In this document: piece by piece, positions 24,417-37,894 of the stretch
Numbering within the stretch: the stretch's first letter is position 1
Layout: each line of letters begins with the position of its first letter
Assembly: GCA_021234535.1 (NCBI GenBank)
Contig: CM037836.1
Location: 31,586,769-31,650,768, forward strand
From: Stichopus chloronotus
Taxonomy: Eukaryota; Echinodermata; Holothuroidea; Aspidochirotida; Stichopodidae
Length of the DNA stretch: 64,000 nt
Direction of reading: 5' to 3'
The notes under the pieces: model-generated
What the model was told of the DNA's origin: nothing
Seen by the model: the letters and a program-made list of their open reading frames with translations, nothing else
Databases searched by the model: none
Made by a program: the position numbers and the translations under genes

Positions 24417-26975
24417 GTCTTATTCCATACTGTCATGCATTGCTGCATCCATTACACAGCAGGAAATTAAACCATCGTAGATACAGTTAGCCCACTTTTA
24501 GTGATAATATGATACCCAAGTTTTGATTTGGTGTGTTTCATTTCATATTTGAAACAATTTAAAATTTTTGATACCATTGCACACTGAATTTTGGTGAAAT
24601 CGTGACTTCTATTGTGTCTGGGTAGAAGGAGGTCGAGGATCTTGTGGTGGAGTGAGATGTAATTAAATTGTCACCTGCTCCTCAGTGTTGCTTTCTATTT
24701 CTCCATTAAGAAGCTTTTTTTTCCATTATTAACCATATTTTGTGTTAAAACCAAATAGTGGTATGCATAGCATACTGGAAAAAGATGCTCTTTGTAGTGC
24801 AGCATATAATCACTGAGTAAAAGAAACAAATTCTTGAACTTGTTACAATATTGTAAAAGTCAGGCATTTTAGTTGGCTTTATACATAATACTTCATTTAG
24901 AATCATTAGTCTGAAAGTAAATGGAAATAATTCTTTGTGTTGCTTGTATGTTTCTCCATCCTGCCAAAATGGACACAAGTACTCCTTGATGTTTACAAGG
25001 AGTACCATGAAACAGTTACTAAACCTCTCATTCTTCACAACTCTAGTAAGTTCTTTTGTATGTTCATTTTTATACCAGCTTCTTTCTCCACGCTTCCCTT
25101 GCTTCCTTAGCTCTCAGAAACCAGCTGAGACTACATGCTCGTGATTTCCTTTCTTCTCGTTTGTTTCTGGACTTTTTCAGAGTTAAGGAGTGAAAATTCG
25201 AATCCAAGCAATAACTTTCGGAAGTATTTCCGTATTTTGTCCTTGAAAGACCAGGTTTTAATAACTGGCAGAGAAATATGATATGCCATGGTTACATGGC
25301 AATTTTCAATGTTTACCCTCATAATATGGGTGACATGTGGCTGTTCTTCAAATCATAACTTGTCATACAGATACTTTATTTATGAACCAAACAGAAGTCT
25401 TCTTTGCTAATTAATTTCATATTTATGATTTGTTGCCTCTGAATGCTAGAGATGTCTATAGTTTGTCTCTTCTGTGCTAGTGGGAGAAAATGTTAATGTT
25501 CTTTGAACATGTCTTCGTAGGATTAGAGGAATCTTATCTCTTCCTTTGAAACATCTTCTTCCCTTCTGGAAGCAGTGGTTGGATCATCCGGAGGCAAATC
25601 TTTATTAAATAGCGTCATCAGTGGCTTAATAAGTTTGCCATGCCTAAGATAACATTGCTCTGTCATTTATGCCATCCCAAAGAACTGGTATTCTTCCTGC
25701 AATAGTTCAGGAAGAAGAAGAATTTAAGAAAATGATTAAACCTGATAGTTCTTATTGAAATGAACAGCTCCACATGTCACAAAATCCTCCAAAGTATGTT
25801 TGAGTTTTATGTTACAGCTGTGCATATATGTAATGTTGCCAACTATATTGAGATGAGACCACAGTGTATTTGTGTTAATGTGACGTTTTTGCAATTTAGC
25901 TTATCACAATTCATTTGTCGTGAAGGTGTAGTGTTGTGCATCCAGATTCCCAGTCCAAACTAAGAGCACTATATTTTGAGTGTGTATTGTTCCACACTGG
26001 AATTGAAGGAATCAATTTAAAAATATACTCTTGCAGTGGATAAACAAGCAAGGGCAGACATTGTGTTATTGGTACCAACCACTTTAAAAATATTGCTATT
26101 TATAAATACTCATCTTACAAATAAATTTAGGATAAGAAGGAAGGTAACCATGGCAATAAACGAAAAGGTACCAAATATAGCTGAAATGATTTCAGGTATC
26201 ATAAGATTGAAGTTACTTCTGTTCAAGCCTGATAGATGTAGGGAATACTGGTTGGTAGATCTACTATGTGATGCCAGAGTGACGTGTTCATTGATCTGTT
26301 TCACCTTTAATATCATGAGGTCACAGAGAGATGTGATATTGATAATATTGTCCAACAATTAGTTCATGTGTCGCTTCTTTACAAATTTACTTCTGACCTT
26401 TAAAGTGCATGAAAATCAGAATGCTCCAATTTCCTGACTATAGCTAGGCTTGGCAGTTTGTGTGGACACTTGGCAGAGAAGGCTAGAACAAATGCACATA
26501 TGTAGGACTATGAAGTTGAGATTGAGATTGTATATTTGTGTTTGGTAGCTCTTACTGACCAAGGCTCATTGTATGAAGGCCCTCAGTGTAATGATACTGC
26601 AGGCTTTATCATTATATTAGATATTGTGGACATACATCCTGTCACATTACTGCCAGCTAGCTGTTCATGGACAGGGAAACATATGTGCTTAGGCTAATTA
26701 TGTTTTAGTGATGTGTTACCTCCATCAGCACAAACTGAAGTTTGTCGGTGTTAAGTGTTGCCCAGTTGCAATTTTATGTTGTTTATTGTCCAGCGTTTAT
26801 ACAACCTCTTTCACCCACAATTGAAACACCCTTGAAAAATGACTTCAGTTACGTTTTAGAACTGAGATGCAGGAACCAAGTTGCATGTTCCATTCTCCGT
26901 CTGGGATAACAATGTCGGCATGTATGTGTGAGTGATTACCTGAATAATCTGATTTGTACCTATATAGACCTATAT
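24417..26975. other. Unassigned AT-rich sequence
   Basis: 2.5 kb with no recognisable gene, RNA or repeat. Confidence 0.4.
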
Positions 26976-28078
26976 TTATTTGAAGACCATAGCTTTGACT
27001 CATGGATTTCTCAACTCATCATGTTCTTTTTTCTCTTTGTCATCTGTGTTGGTGGCCAAGAAATACAATTCTGTGCATGCACATTAAGTGCAGATTCACT
27101 GTGAAGGTGAACAGGTATGCAGACATTTGTATTGTTTTATTAAGTGCTAATCACCATTTTAGCCTGCATGCAATATCCTTTGAATTTTAACATAGTGTGT
27201 ATTACTGTGTAGCATTAAAAAAATCACCAACTTGCACACGGAGAATATTGGGGATTTGATAGATTGCTCCAAGTCATTTCCATCTTCCCCACTGACACCA
27301 CCAGTCTGAAACCAGCAAAGGATTACAGATCAGGATTCAACCGACATATTATTCCAGATCATACCCTCAGCACACGATTGCAGCAGAGGATTCACATTCT
27401 GTTCAGCAGTAAATCCTATGCTACCTTTAGAGTAGTTGAATCCTTTTCTAGTTTTAGACCGGTACTTGCACTTGCACTGCACAAGAACAGGTTGCCTTGG
27501 GATTGTAGTCTCGCACGCAGCATACAAGACTATGTAATGTGTGCTACATAAATGACCAACACACGTACAGGGAAACGTCGAGTCAACATCTATCTCTGTT
27601 TCATTTCTTGTCCTTCTACTTGTTCGAATTATTTGTTGGCAGGAGCAAGTTAGGTGCAGGCAAGGTTAGGCCCATCTTCAACGCCACAAACTTTGCTGCC
27701 GAAGTGTAGCACTAGTATTACGATTTTTAACTCTAGTTGCAGGCATTATATGAATGAGCAAGTTTACTAACTTTTACTATTTGTCACTGCGGCAGTGTTA
27801 CGTATCATTGACCAGAGCGGTAGATGGGGGACAGGTCCGTCATTGACTACATGGAGTTTGGCAACACTTCAATGTTTCGGGTGCATTACAGTCTCGGCAG
27901 TGCCTAGTTTACAGAGCTTACAAGTTACAGTGTTTGTATGACAGTTCTTAGGAAGTTATCGATCTCACTTTCAATGTGTCTGGTAGGCCATACCCTGAGT
28001 GGATCGTTGAAACATAATACATGGCCACAATTACCAATGGGCTTTAACTTGTCTACAATTTCAATTCTAATCTAGTTT
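26976..28078 (+). mobile_element. Dispersed ~1 kb repeat, copy 1
   Basis: Aligns with 34161-35030 (+) and with 59746-60745 in reverse. Shared blocks include TTGTTTTATTAAGTGCTAAT, AGCCTGCATGCAA, GGGGATTTGAT and, at the end, CCAATGGGCTTTAACTT with TTCAATTCTAATCTAG. The family begins near TTGAAGACCATAGCTTTGA and ends near AATGGGCTT, so its ends are complementary over about 10 bases (GAAGCCCA with TGGGCTTC). That suggests a non-autonomous DNA element. No protein is recognised. Confidence 0.65.
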
Positions 28079-28086
28079 AGTTGTAT

Positions 28087-29009
28087 ACGGTATGCATTCA
28101 CACAGTGGTGATGTGATTTGTGCACAGGATCTGTTTAGTTGCAGTGTTTGCCATTGCTTTCACTGACTGGAGATTTGGTCTGTGTATGGATCTATGTGGC
28201 CTATGCATTCACACAGTGGGAATCTGTTTTGTGCATGGATCTAACGTGAATTTAGTGTTAGTGTTGGCCTATGCATTCACATAGCAGGAATCTGATTTGT
28301 GAACAGATCTATTTAGTTGTAGTGTTGGCCTATGCATTCACACAGTGGGAATCTGATTTGTGCATGGATCTAGCGTGAATTTAGTGGTAGTGTTGGCCTA
28401 TGCATTCACTAGTAGGAATCTGATTTGTGAACAGATCTATTTAGTTGTAGTGTTGGCCTATGCATTCACACAGTGGTGATGTGATTTGTGCATGGATCTA
28501 ACGTGAATTTAGTGGTAGTGTTGGCCTATGCATTCATATAGTAGGAATCTGATTCGTGAACAGATCTATTTAGTTGTAGTGTGGGCCTATGCATTCACAC
28601 AGTGGGAATCTGATTTGTGCATGGATCTAATGTGAATTTAGTGGTAGTGTTGGCCTATGCATTCACATAGTAGGAATCTGATTTGTGAACAGATCTATTT
28701 AGTTGTAATGTTGGCCTATGCATTCCCACAGTGGGAATCTGATTTGTGCATGGATCTAACGTGAATTTAGTGGTAGTGTTGGCCTATGCATTCACATAGT
28801 AGGAATCTGATTTGTGAACAGATCTATTTAGTTGTAATGTTGGCCTATGCATTCACACAGTGGGAATCTGATTTGTGCATGGATCTAACGTGAATTTAGT
28901 GGTAGTGTTGGCCTATGCATTCACATAGTAGGAATCTGATTTGTGAACAGATCTATTTAGTTGTAGTGTTGGCCTATGCATTCACACAGTGGGAATCTGA
29001 TTTGTGCAT
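28087..29009 (+). repeat. Dimeric higher-order tandem repeat (68 + 61 bp monomers)
   Basis: Two related monomers alternate strictly from 28198. Type A is 68 bp and type B is 61 bp, both opening GGCCTATGCATTCACA. A continues GTGCATGGATCTAACGTGAA and B continues GTGAACAGATCTATTTAG. A units start at 28198, 28327, 28455, 28584, 28713, 28842 and 28971 (partial). B units start at 28266, 28395 (60 bp), 28523, 28652, 28781 and 28910. The 129 bp dimers are more alike than A is to B, so the dimer was the unit of later amplification. 28087-28197 holds diverged edge units, and the array stops abruptly at 29009. Confidence 0.95.
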
Positions 29010-31169
29010 CTCCGCAGTTTTTTGATCATTTTCTTCCCATATTTTGATTCTATGAAATGAATTTTATGTTAACTTAAGAGCTATGATTAATTTCTTGCCA
29101 TAGAAAATCAGTACAATGGGAGAGAGTTTTAAAGATATGGGAGATTTGGACAGGTAACCTGGTGAGCTGGAGACAACCTGAAAATGCGGTTAACTTATGC
29201 CCAATGCGGGTCAGTGACTTGGCAGGTCTGGTTCAAACAGTGCGAGTCTGAGATGTATATAGATCTATTTAGGCCTACAATCTTGGACAAAATTGTTGGG
29301 ACACTTTGTCGTTGTGGAATTGCGTTTACACAGTAAAACCAGCCTGGGTCTTCTGTGTGTGGATCTCTGTTCACTCTCTGTACTGACATATGCCTACTTC
29401 AGTGATCTTATGAGTTGGTTGACTTTCACACTTCACTTTGACATTGTCATCTTCACAATGTCATCATGATCACACCAAACATAAGGAATTATTTTCATCT
29501 GCACATGTAGCTATACTAGAGGATATGTCTTTCATTGCATTTATAGCAACAATAGTTGTCCTGGATATAACAGTACTGTAACAGATTATTGAATTCTGGG
29601 TTGTACAAATATGGGCCACAGTTGCTCAGTTTTATGTTTGCAATACTTATTAAGCAACTTCCTAACTTTCGAATAGCCATGATGCATTCCGTACATGCAT
29701 CTGTGATTTGATGAAAGATGATTATTGTTATATGCTACTAATTAAAATCATTTTTGTGTTTGATTGTTCTTCTGATTCACACCAGTCTGTCTTTATAACA
29801 GTAAATTGTAGTCACATTTTGCTATTTTTGTTTTTGTAAGTAGTTAATTTCTTTTCTAATTTTAAGGAATGTTACCGTGGTTCTTTTTATGTTATTGCCT
29901 AGTATTACTATTACCCAGCATCTCAGTGTTCACATAATTATATTTGCTTTCCATTATAACTTGCATAGCTTTGTTTGGTTAGTTTGTTCACTTTGTATGC
30001 ATTGCATTGTATTTCACTGTCGGCACATTAACATTTGGGAGTTCACATAGTTCTACCACAGATATATAGGTTTCAATATGCCATTCATCCGGTTCTGTTT
30101 TCAAACATGTGTTAACTCTGTACTGCTCACCTAGGCTTGACTTTTACCCATAGTGTAGTACTGGTAAAAAGAGAATCCATTTCTTTAAATAATACTTAAG
30201 GTGTCCATCAATGTAGATCTAGAACTCCTCTATAGTTCTCAGTCAATTACCGTGATGTCATGTCCCAATTATGATCATTTGTTCATCTTTCTGCATCCTT
30301 GATACTTTATTTCGTGTTTATTAACTTTTCACAAATTTGGATAATCCATTCCTTAAAGTGGTACCATCTTTTCCCTGTTCAAACTTGCGGACTACATCTG
30401 TCATAAGTATAATCTGTAGTACTTCAGTAGGCCCATAAAATGTCTGAAAGGCCTACATGATAATCACTAAGTACAATTCCAAAATAATTCTTTACAGAAG
30501 CAAGACCTAGCTTTTGAAGCAACAACATCAATTAAATTTCCTTCCCTTATCTATTAATTTTCCAGTCTGTTTTTTTACTCAGCTAGGTATTTTTTTTTTT
30601 TAAACTGCATTCTATATTTAGCAATGATGGCCGACCTGTGTATTCCTCAATTGTGCCATCCTATTTTACTTGCCAACATTTGCATGAGTTTATCTCATAT
30701 TTTCCCCCATATGGGTGCACCATTTAGGGAACTTCAAGGTTTACTTAATATTGGTGTTGATAGTAGAGAACTTGACAAAAATTGGTCGCTGCAGCGAAGG
30801 TCACACCCTGGGGGCAAAACAGGTGTGCTCTGTAGTTTTCTTACTCCCCACAGACACACAGAGACATCACCAGCAGGTTTTTCTGCTGCTGCTTCACAAT
30901 CATGCACTGCCCTGTATATATAGTCAGCTCAACAATATCAGTCAGACTAGGACACCCTGACGGGTTGCCTCTGCTGCTGCTCCTCAATTACTTGAAGTTT
31001 GTGAGAAGTTTTGTGTTATGATTACAGATTTGCAAAAGTTATTATTTTTACATGACCTTGTGCAGATGTGACATTGTATGATTGTTATGTTCAACAGTCA
31101 AGGTAATGGGTTATCTTACATGCAGGCACTTTCTTGAAAACTTTGTTTGACACACTGTCTTGTTAACAG
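29010..31169. other. Unassigned AT-rich sequence
   Basis: No gene or repeat recognised in 2.2 kb. The 99-codon frame at 30624-30923 has no motif or supporting splice signals. Confidence 0.4.
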
Positions 31170-31523
31170 TTAAAGGGAAATAGGGCGTTTGTTTTAGAGA
31201 AAACATCCATATTTTTGAAACCAATGTTTGTGGACGTAGAATGATAGATTATTCAAAATAAGGAAGGACAGTAGCCTTCTTTTAAAGAAATAAGCTCCTC
31301 ATAGATAGAAATTCAGTTATTTCTCACTCAACACTAATTTGTTCACCCAAACTTTTCAAAATTCAAATGATGCATCTTCCGTTGCTCATCACATGCATAA
31401 TGTTTTAAGGAGATGAAGCTTTGGCAGATGTTTATCGGTTACACTGAATGGTTTTACAATGATGAAAGCTACTTTCTTTTGTATGTCATGTTGGTGTATT
31501 CTAAACGCCCTATTTCCCTTTAA
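31170..31523 (+). mobile_element. TTAA MITE family D
   Basis: 354 bp with a perfect inverted repeat including the target site: left TTAA AGGGAAATAGGGCGTTT, right AAACGCCCTATTTCCCT TTAA. The perfect ends suggest a fairly young copy. It is non-coding: a minus-strand frame crossing the right end has no transposase features. TTAA duplication fits Kolobok or piggyBac, and the AGGG start fits Kolobok better. Confidence 0.88.
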
Positions 31524-32106
31524 GGTAAATATGTACACACTGCTAAGTTGTGTGTTTCTAGTGTAAATGAGGCTCCCAATGTATGTTGTTAACATAGTTA
31601 ACCCTGTTGTATGTATGCTACATACAATAAGGTTTAAAAACCAGATAAATATGTATTCAGAAATATTCATTTTGAAAACCTAGTTTATGTATGAGAATGA
31701 AATATTACATGGCAGAGATACTATGTTGAAACACTGCAGATGCAAATGTTTAAAAGGTTGAAATGTAGAAAGGGCAACGATGTGTAAATTTCAGTCAGTT
31801 TCACATGTGTAAAGCCTGAAGTATCTGACTCAAAGTTATTTAGTATAAAATGATTTGATGGGTTTCGATCCCATCATATCTAGGCAGCTAGCACAGTCTT
31901 TCTGTGATAATAAGAGAGTTGATATAGTTAAAAACATAAACGAACTGATCTAGTAGATTAATCGAGAAAGTTTTATACTTAAGGTTAAAGTTGCTGTTAA
32001 GAATATCTGCTCAAATTTAAACAAAGAAATGGGACATTTTATAGTAATGGTTAATTAAGGTACATGTGTGTTGCAGAATGGATGTTCAGTTGAAACTGTC
32101 TGTGAA

Positions 32107-32153
32107 AAGGTGCAAAAAAAAAAAAAAAAAAAGGTGCCAAAAAAAAAAAAAAA
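32107..32153 (+). repeat. Duplicated poly-A tract
   Basis: A19 and A15 runs, each preceded by AAGGTGC(C), form a local direct duplication. It could be the remnant of a poly-A tail, but no upstream SINE or LINE is recognised. Confidence 0.7.
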
Positions 32154-33091
32154 CTGACTGTTTCTTGATACAGACCAAACATTTTACTGCGGCAAAGAAA
32201 AACACAAGAATTTGTCTCAATAATGAAAAAAAAGAGGAATGCAAATCAACCCTACCAGTTTTATACTTGGTCATAAAAATTGCTAAGCATGTTGTTTCTT
32301 GTTATTTTTGATGTGTGCCTATCAAAGTGTTTTCTCAAAAAATTGCAGCTTCTGTTTTGCATTATTGTTTTTACTATAGTATAGGCTGCTGCTACATTAA
32401 CCTGAGACTTTTAAACCTTGAGTCTGCTTGTTCATCTAGCTCTAGTTCAAGGTCCAGTTTCTGCTGTCCAGGTTGTGGTGTTGGGGGAGTCACTCACACC
32501 ATCCTGCTGTGGTTATGATGTCACCACCTCTATTGTCATATTAGTGTAGTAGAGGTCAGGACAAGATATATTCATTAGCCTGTCACTGTCACATTGACCT
32601 TCCTGTCATTTTAGTCTTGTGTGACCTCTCATGCCACATAATTGTGGTTATCCACTAAGGGGGTAGTCAAGGATTTTGGCTGCTTGAAGCTGCTGGTAAT
32701 GCCAGACATCACTGGTATCAAGTCAACCACATAGGAGGATGCCATTGGGAAATACCACATCATTCAAACCAGTGAGTGTGAGTCTTCAATATGTGTACAG
32801 AGCCCTCTCTATCTTTTTGTCAGGCCATGCAGTTATTTTGGTGTATTCAGGTGACTGGGTGAAGTGATTTGGAATTGAAAACAATGTTTGTTAATTTTGT
32901 AAGCAATTATTTGAAAAAAAATTCTAATCTGTCTTAGAGGAAGGCCCTTGATATTGAAGACAAATGTTCAATTTGACTCAAAATGACCATTTACTAATGC
33001 CCACCTGCTGAGTATTGTTGCATAACTGGTCTGCAAGTCACTTTCCTGCCTTCATCAGTGTTAGTGAGTGTCATGTTGAGTTAGTTCAGGA

Positions 33092-33107
33092 GGGGGGGGG
33101 GGGGGGG
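33092..33107 (+). repeat. G16 homopolymer
   Basis: An uninterrupted run of 16 G on the + strand, the longest in the window. Shorter G runs are near 22898, 35949 and 45111. Confidence 0.9.
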
Positions 33108-34160
33108 TGGGAGAAATGGAGGAAAGGAAGAGAACAGTTCTTCATTTAGCAATTGATGGAATATGAAAAGTACTGGAATTTGTTTATTATGCAACATACA
33201 TAAATATAGGAAAAATGTAAACCTTCTTGTAATGTTCCTTGTTTGTTACTGGATGGACCGACAGAGTAGGAGTTACGAGCCCAGTCGGTGTTTGAGCTCT
33301 TGCTTTTGCACCAGAATATCTAATTAGCCATTTGCATGCAGGTATGCACAGAGTAGCTGACATGAAATATATCTACACATATTGCCTACTACTGCCTCAA
33401 TTCCTAGTCCCAGAAATTTGGTTTCAATGAAAAAGTTGAAGTAACGATGGCTAGACAAATACATAATTTTGAAGTAATTGATGTAATTTGAGATGAGGGA
33501 GAGACATCAAATAACAGGTGAAGTATAATGTCTGCATTAATTACCTGAACACGTACACTCTGTCCTGTAAGTTGGTGTTACTATGTTAGTTTAATACCTT
33601 GTATGTAGCATCTAAGAGATATACTTAGTAGATATCCAGCTAAGATGGTTACTGTGAAAGAATTAAAGCAAGCTAATATGTAGTTGATCATGTGACTGTG
33701 CACCTGTTTGCAGACCACACTATGTACACCTGTTTGCAGACCACATTGTTTGCTTCCATGCATGTTATCAAGGGCTTGAAGTTTGCTGTCAGTAGCAGAT
33801 ATATTGTGATCGTGGCTATGATCTTGTAGCATATATACTATGTGACAGTACAGCACTCTGCTTCTTGCATATATCTGGGCTGTCACTTCTGGTATGGGGT
33901 TTGCGTAAATGCTGTAAAACATGAGGGATGTTGCTGTGCTGTAGTTAAGCTAGTGTGCAATAAAATGTGACTTTGTAATGTAGGTTGCATAATCCTGTAT
34001 TGTGCATTGCCTTTAGGCACTTAAAGGCATCCTGTCCTCCGTGATGTCATCTGTTCATGGCATAATTCTTTGCATCATCTTACTGCGTATGGCAACCACT
34101 TGTCCTTATATCATACAATCACCCTCCATATGTGTGAGATTCTGCTCCCACAGTGTTGCT

Positions 34161-35030
34161 ATTTAATCGAAGCCCCTAGCTTCGATTCTTGGATTTACTC
34201 AGCTCGTCATGTGAATTTTTTTAATCATTTTCACCTGCGTTGGTGCCCACGAATAGTTGCATTATATGTTCCTGAGCACACAAGTATAATGGCATATTCA
34301 ACAGGAAGGTGAACAGTGATGCAGACATTTCTATTGTTTTATTAAGTGCTAATCGCCATTTTTAGCCTGCTTGCAAGACCCTTTGAATTTTACAGTGTGT
34401 AACACTGTACCCTTTCGAAATATTACTGACTTTCACTCAGGGAAAATAGGGGATTTGATTGATTGCTTCAAGTCGTTTTCACCTACCCAGCATTCTGTTC
34501 ATTGTATCTTCAAATTGGTACTGACAGTGACATATGCGGCTAACGTGCAAGCTGCCCGGTAGTAGTGATGACCACCATACTACAACCAATGATATATTAG
34601 TGCGATCATTGTGTCCCTTCTTTTCACTTCGCTACTTGAAGAAGTATCTTCAGTTTACTGCCAGAATCTGTTGCTGGCGGAGTTTATGAGGCCTAGCATT
34701 ACCTGCATTACTCCTGCTTCGGTTTTCACAGAGTTTGTAGTTTAATATATATGCAGGCATTACTTGGCATTTGTGAATTCACTGTGGTGGTGTTTCGTGT
34801 GCATTCTTGGAGCCATACCTACAGGTGGCTCTTAGTGCGTGCCGTTATACCATCTAGGCCAGGCTTATTTGTTTGTGTTACAGTTTGTCAATCTCATTTT
34901 AGATGTACATATCTCGTAGCCTAAGCCATACGTGTTACTGTGCTGATCTGCAATCATGGGTGCAGCATATATGTTCACAGTCCCAATGGGCTTCGATGTA
35001 CTTGCCTGCAAGTTCAATTGTTCTAGTTCA
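34161..35030 (+). mobile_element. Dispersed ~1 kb repeat, copy 2
   Basis: Starts ATTTAATCGAAGCCCCTAGC and ends with CCAATGGGCTTCGATGTACT and TTCAATTGTTCTAGTTC. It shares TTGTTTTATTAAGTGCTAAT and GGGGATTTGAT with copy 1. About 200 bp shorter than copy 1, it has diverged mid-sections. The ends carry GAAGCCC and GGGCTTC in inverted orientation. Non-coding. Confidence 0.65.
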
Positions 35031-35124
35031 TATTGACTCCGTTCATTAGATCTGACACATATAGAGAAATGTATGCCTAGACTCACCAGTCCAGTCACTT
35101 TGACTGATATCCTAAATATGTTGT

Positions 35125-35479
35125 TTAAAAGGCCTCAGTTGGTTCACAAAATTCATGATATTTTGTCACACCTGCTGAGTATTACCCATATGTTGATGTG
35201 AAATGATGTGAGATTCTGAAAATCTGACACACAACTGAAGCAACAATGATAAGGTAATTAACGATCAAAATCACTGATTTCAAATCTGTGTTCAGACATC
35301 TTTTACCATAAGATATTCAGCATAGCAAACCCCTGTTATAAACAATTACAATTTCTTACATTTCCAGTGAAAGTAGGGATACATGACTAATGAGGCTAGT
35401 TAGAAGTATTGGCATGTAATGGTTAAGTTCTTCAAAATTGTCACAAAGTTAACAATATCAACTCAATGAGCCTCTTTAA
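35125..35479 (+). mobile_element. TTAA MITE family B, copy 2
   Basis: 355 bp. The left end TTAA AAGGCCTCAGTTGGTT is more mutated, while the right end AACTCAATGAGCCTCT TTAA matches copy 1 closely, as does the subterminal ATATCAACTCAATGAG block. Interior similarity is patchy. Non-coding. Confidence 0.7.
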
Positions 35480-37894
35480 AAATGGTTTTATGTAACTTAC
35501 ATGTTCCATAAGAATTTGTGTGTGTTTTGTGACAATGCAGCAGCTGCCAATTATGGGGACAGTTTCATATGACAAATATATTCCATGTATTCAAGATTCC
35601 TTAAATTGCAGAGATTCTCAACTTGTTTCTCCAATTTTATGTACATTTTATTCTAATTCAATGATAATTGCTCCAGTAAACTGTAATCATTTCTTCTGCA
35701 AATTTTCCCATAGTTACTCAGGCAACAACATTGTATGAAACCTGATTAGGCAATTTTACTCATGTAACAAGTTGACCCTAATGATTGGGCAAAAGTGCTT
35801 GAACTTCACATAACACATGCAGTAATGGTACCCGCATCATTGCAGAAAGTAATGTTACAAAGTGACAGGTTGTCTTTATTGATGAATTGCATTAATTTGG
35901 CTTGAGACCAGTCAAAGGAAAGAGAGACCTGGATAGTTGAAATGGAAAGGGGGGGGGCGAACAAAGCGAGCAGTGGCGGGAGGGAGGTAGTAAGATAGCT
36001 GATAGGTTGTTGGGTCAGTTGGTTGATTGTTGGAATAAAGTAGAATGTGAAGATTAAAGGGAATGTGAGGGATGATGGAGATGGAAGGATCCTTGAGATG
36101 TGTTTGGGTGAAAAGGAAATTGAGGTGGCATGTGAAAAGTGACAGATATACCCAGATGATGGACACTAGAAACAGGTGATTGTGGTGTATATAGTGGTGA
36201 TAAAGGTGGAGAACTATAAAAGAGGTGAACAAAAGGAACAGAAGAGGCTTACTGCATTGTAATGAATGAACCACTGACATCACAGACCTGTTCTTGTGTG
36301 TACTAACTATGTTGCATTTCAGTAATTTCTGTGACCTTTAAAAGGCATTTTTCAATTCAACCTGTGGCATGCGGTGAATTCTTTCTTTGTGGTGTATATT
36401 ACCAATAGTCCAAAGTTTCACACGAACGTGGATGCCTGCAAGATCTTGTCGAACAATGTCACTGTTTTGAATACATTAAGTTTCTTTGGATATCAGTTTG
36501 ATATCTTCATAAATTCTCATTTTCAGAGATCTAAACTGGTCATTGTCACCATCCATTTCATTCTCCCTTTGCCTTAATCCTCTTTCTTTTGTTCTTTCTC
36601 ATCATCCTTCACGAATCCCAATACTGGATTCATTCATCACTTCTATATTGTTCATTGAGCGATAAAACTTTGCCCAAAAGCTTCTGTCTGAGTGATGAAA
36701 GCCCTGAAATTCAACATCCTATCAAAGGAGCTACACAAAGGCAAACAAACTCTTTGAACTCTCCAACAACATGACTTAAGCTGTGCTTTCCTTTCAAAGC
36801 CGTAATTATCACCATAGCAACCACTGCTGGAGGATACATAATCGATTACCTTGCCAACATGAGGGAGAATTTTTTTGCCCGCCTCTTAACCTATCATAAG
36901 AAGCTAAAGAAAAACTGTTTTGAAATGAACCCTCGCTTGCATGAGGTGACGCAGCCCTAGGGCCGTATACATTCATCATGTGGCTATGAATTATCCGATG
37001 CTCCTTTTATCAAAATTTGATTTTCTTTCCTATAGCTGTTGGTTTCCTTTTCTCGCTATGACCTGAGGTGACCTTCGTTCAACCAGCTGGGACTCTCACC
37101 AATCAGAAATTTAGCATTTTCAAATTTCGAGAAAAAACATGGAATAAAAATAAAGAAAAAGTAGGAGAAAAATTGTATTACAGTATGACATCCCTTTGCT
37201 GTCGTCATCCCTGAGATGTGACTAGATGGATATTGGAGTGTTTTTGCATGTATGCTTTCAAAAGCTTCTAACATTCAGTCTTTGTTAAATCCAAGCAAGG
37301 TGGAAATGGAAGACAAAAATCTCACTGTCAATCACATCTGGATAGATTTTACAGCATTTTATGGTAGTTTATTAAGCATCCAATTGCATTGAATCATATA
37401 TACAATCAAATGTATAACCGTACACTTACATGCACAGTCCTAATGTGTATGACATTACTCTGTATACCTGTGGCGTATATATTGCTTTTAACTGTGTTTT
37501 TCTTTACAATAGTTTTCTTATTCCGATAGAAGAAATTTGTTCACAGATTGTTAAACAAAGATCACTCTCACTTTTATGTTGGCTTTTTTTTTTGTTTTAA
37601 TTCTTGAGGATTGAAAGATGTTTTATGTGCATTTTTTGTTTACACTCAATGTTTTGGCAAATTTTGTTGATGTATACAAACTTAAGCTTTCTTAATCCCT
37701 CCACTGAAAAGCTAGAGTGATGGAATGCACTGAAATCAGAGTCAAACGATGTCAAAGATTTGGTAACTAAGGTGCACGTTCTTGGAGATAGTCTGGAAAA
37801 ATATCATCATATTTAGGTCATAAAAGTTTGCAACGTAAACAAGTTGTAAAACATGGAAAGGGAGGAGACAGAAGTTTCAAAAATAAATCTCATA
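35480..37894. other. Unassigned sequence
   Basis: No gene recognised. 35930-36260 is purine-rich on the + strand and includes a G run near 35949. A 123-codon minus frame there follows from that skew (His/Leu/Pro/Tyr-rich) and I do not call it. Confidence 0.4.

Larger units (their letters stand above)
31524..34160. other. Unassigned AT-rich sequence with homopolymers
   Basis: No gene recognised. It contains a double poly-A (32114-32132 and 32139-32153, each preceded by GGTGC or GGTGCC) and a 16 bp G run at 33092-33107. Confidence 0.45.

Noticed and set aside
31853..31880. Stem-loop TGATGGG-TTTCGAT-CCCATCA resembling a tRNA T arm
   Set aside because: The loop lacks the TTC at the canonical position, and no A box, acceptor or anticodon arm is found upstream.
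35912..36283. 123-codon His/Leu/Tyr-rich minus frame
   Set aside because: Follows from purine-rich composition; no recognisable domain.
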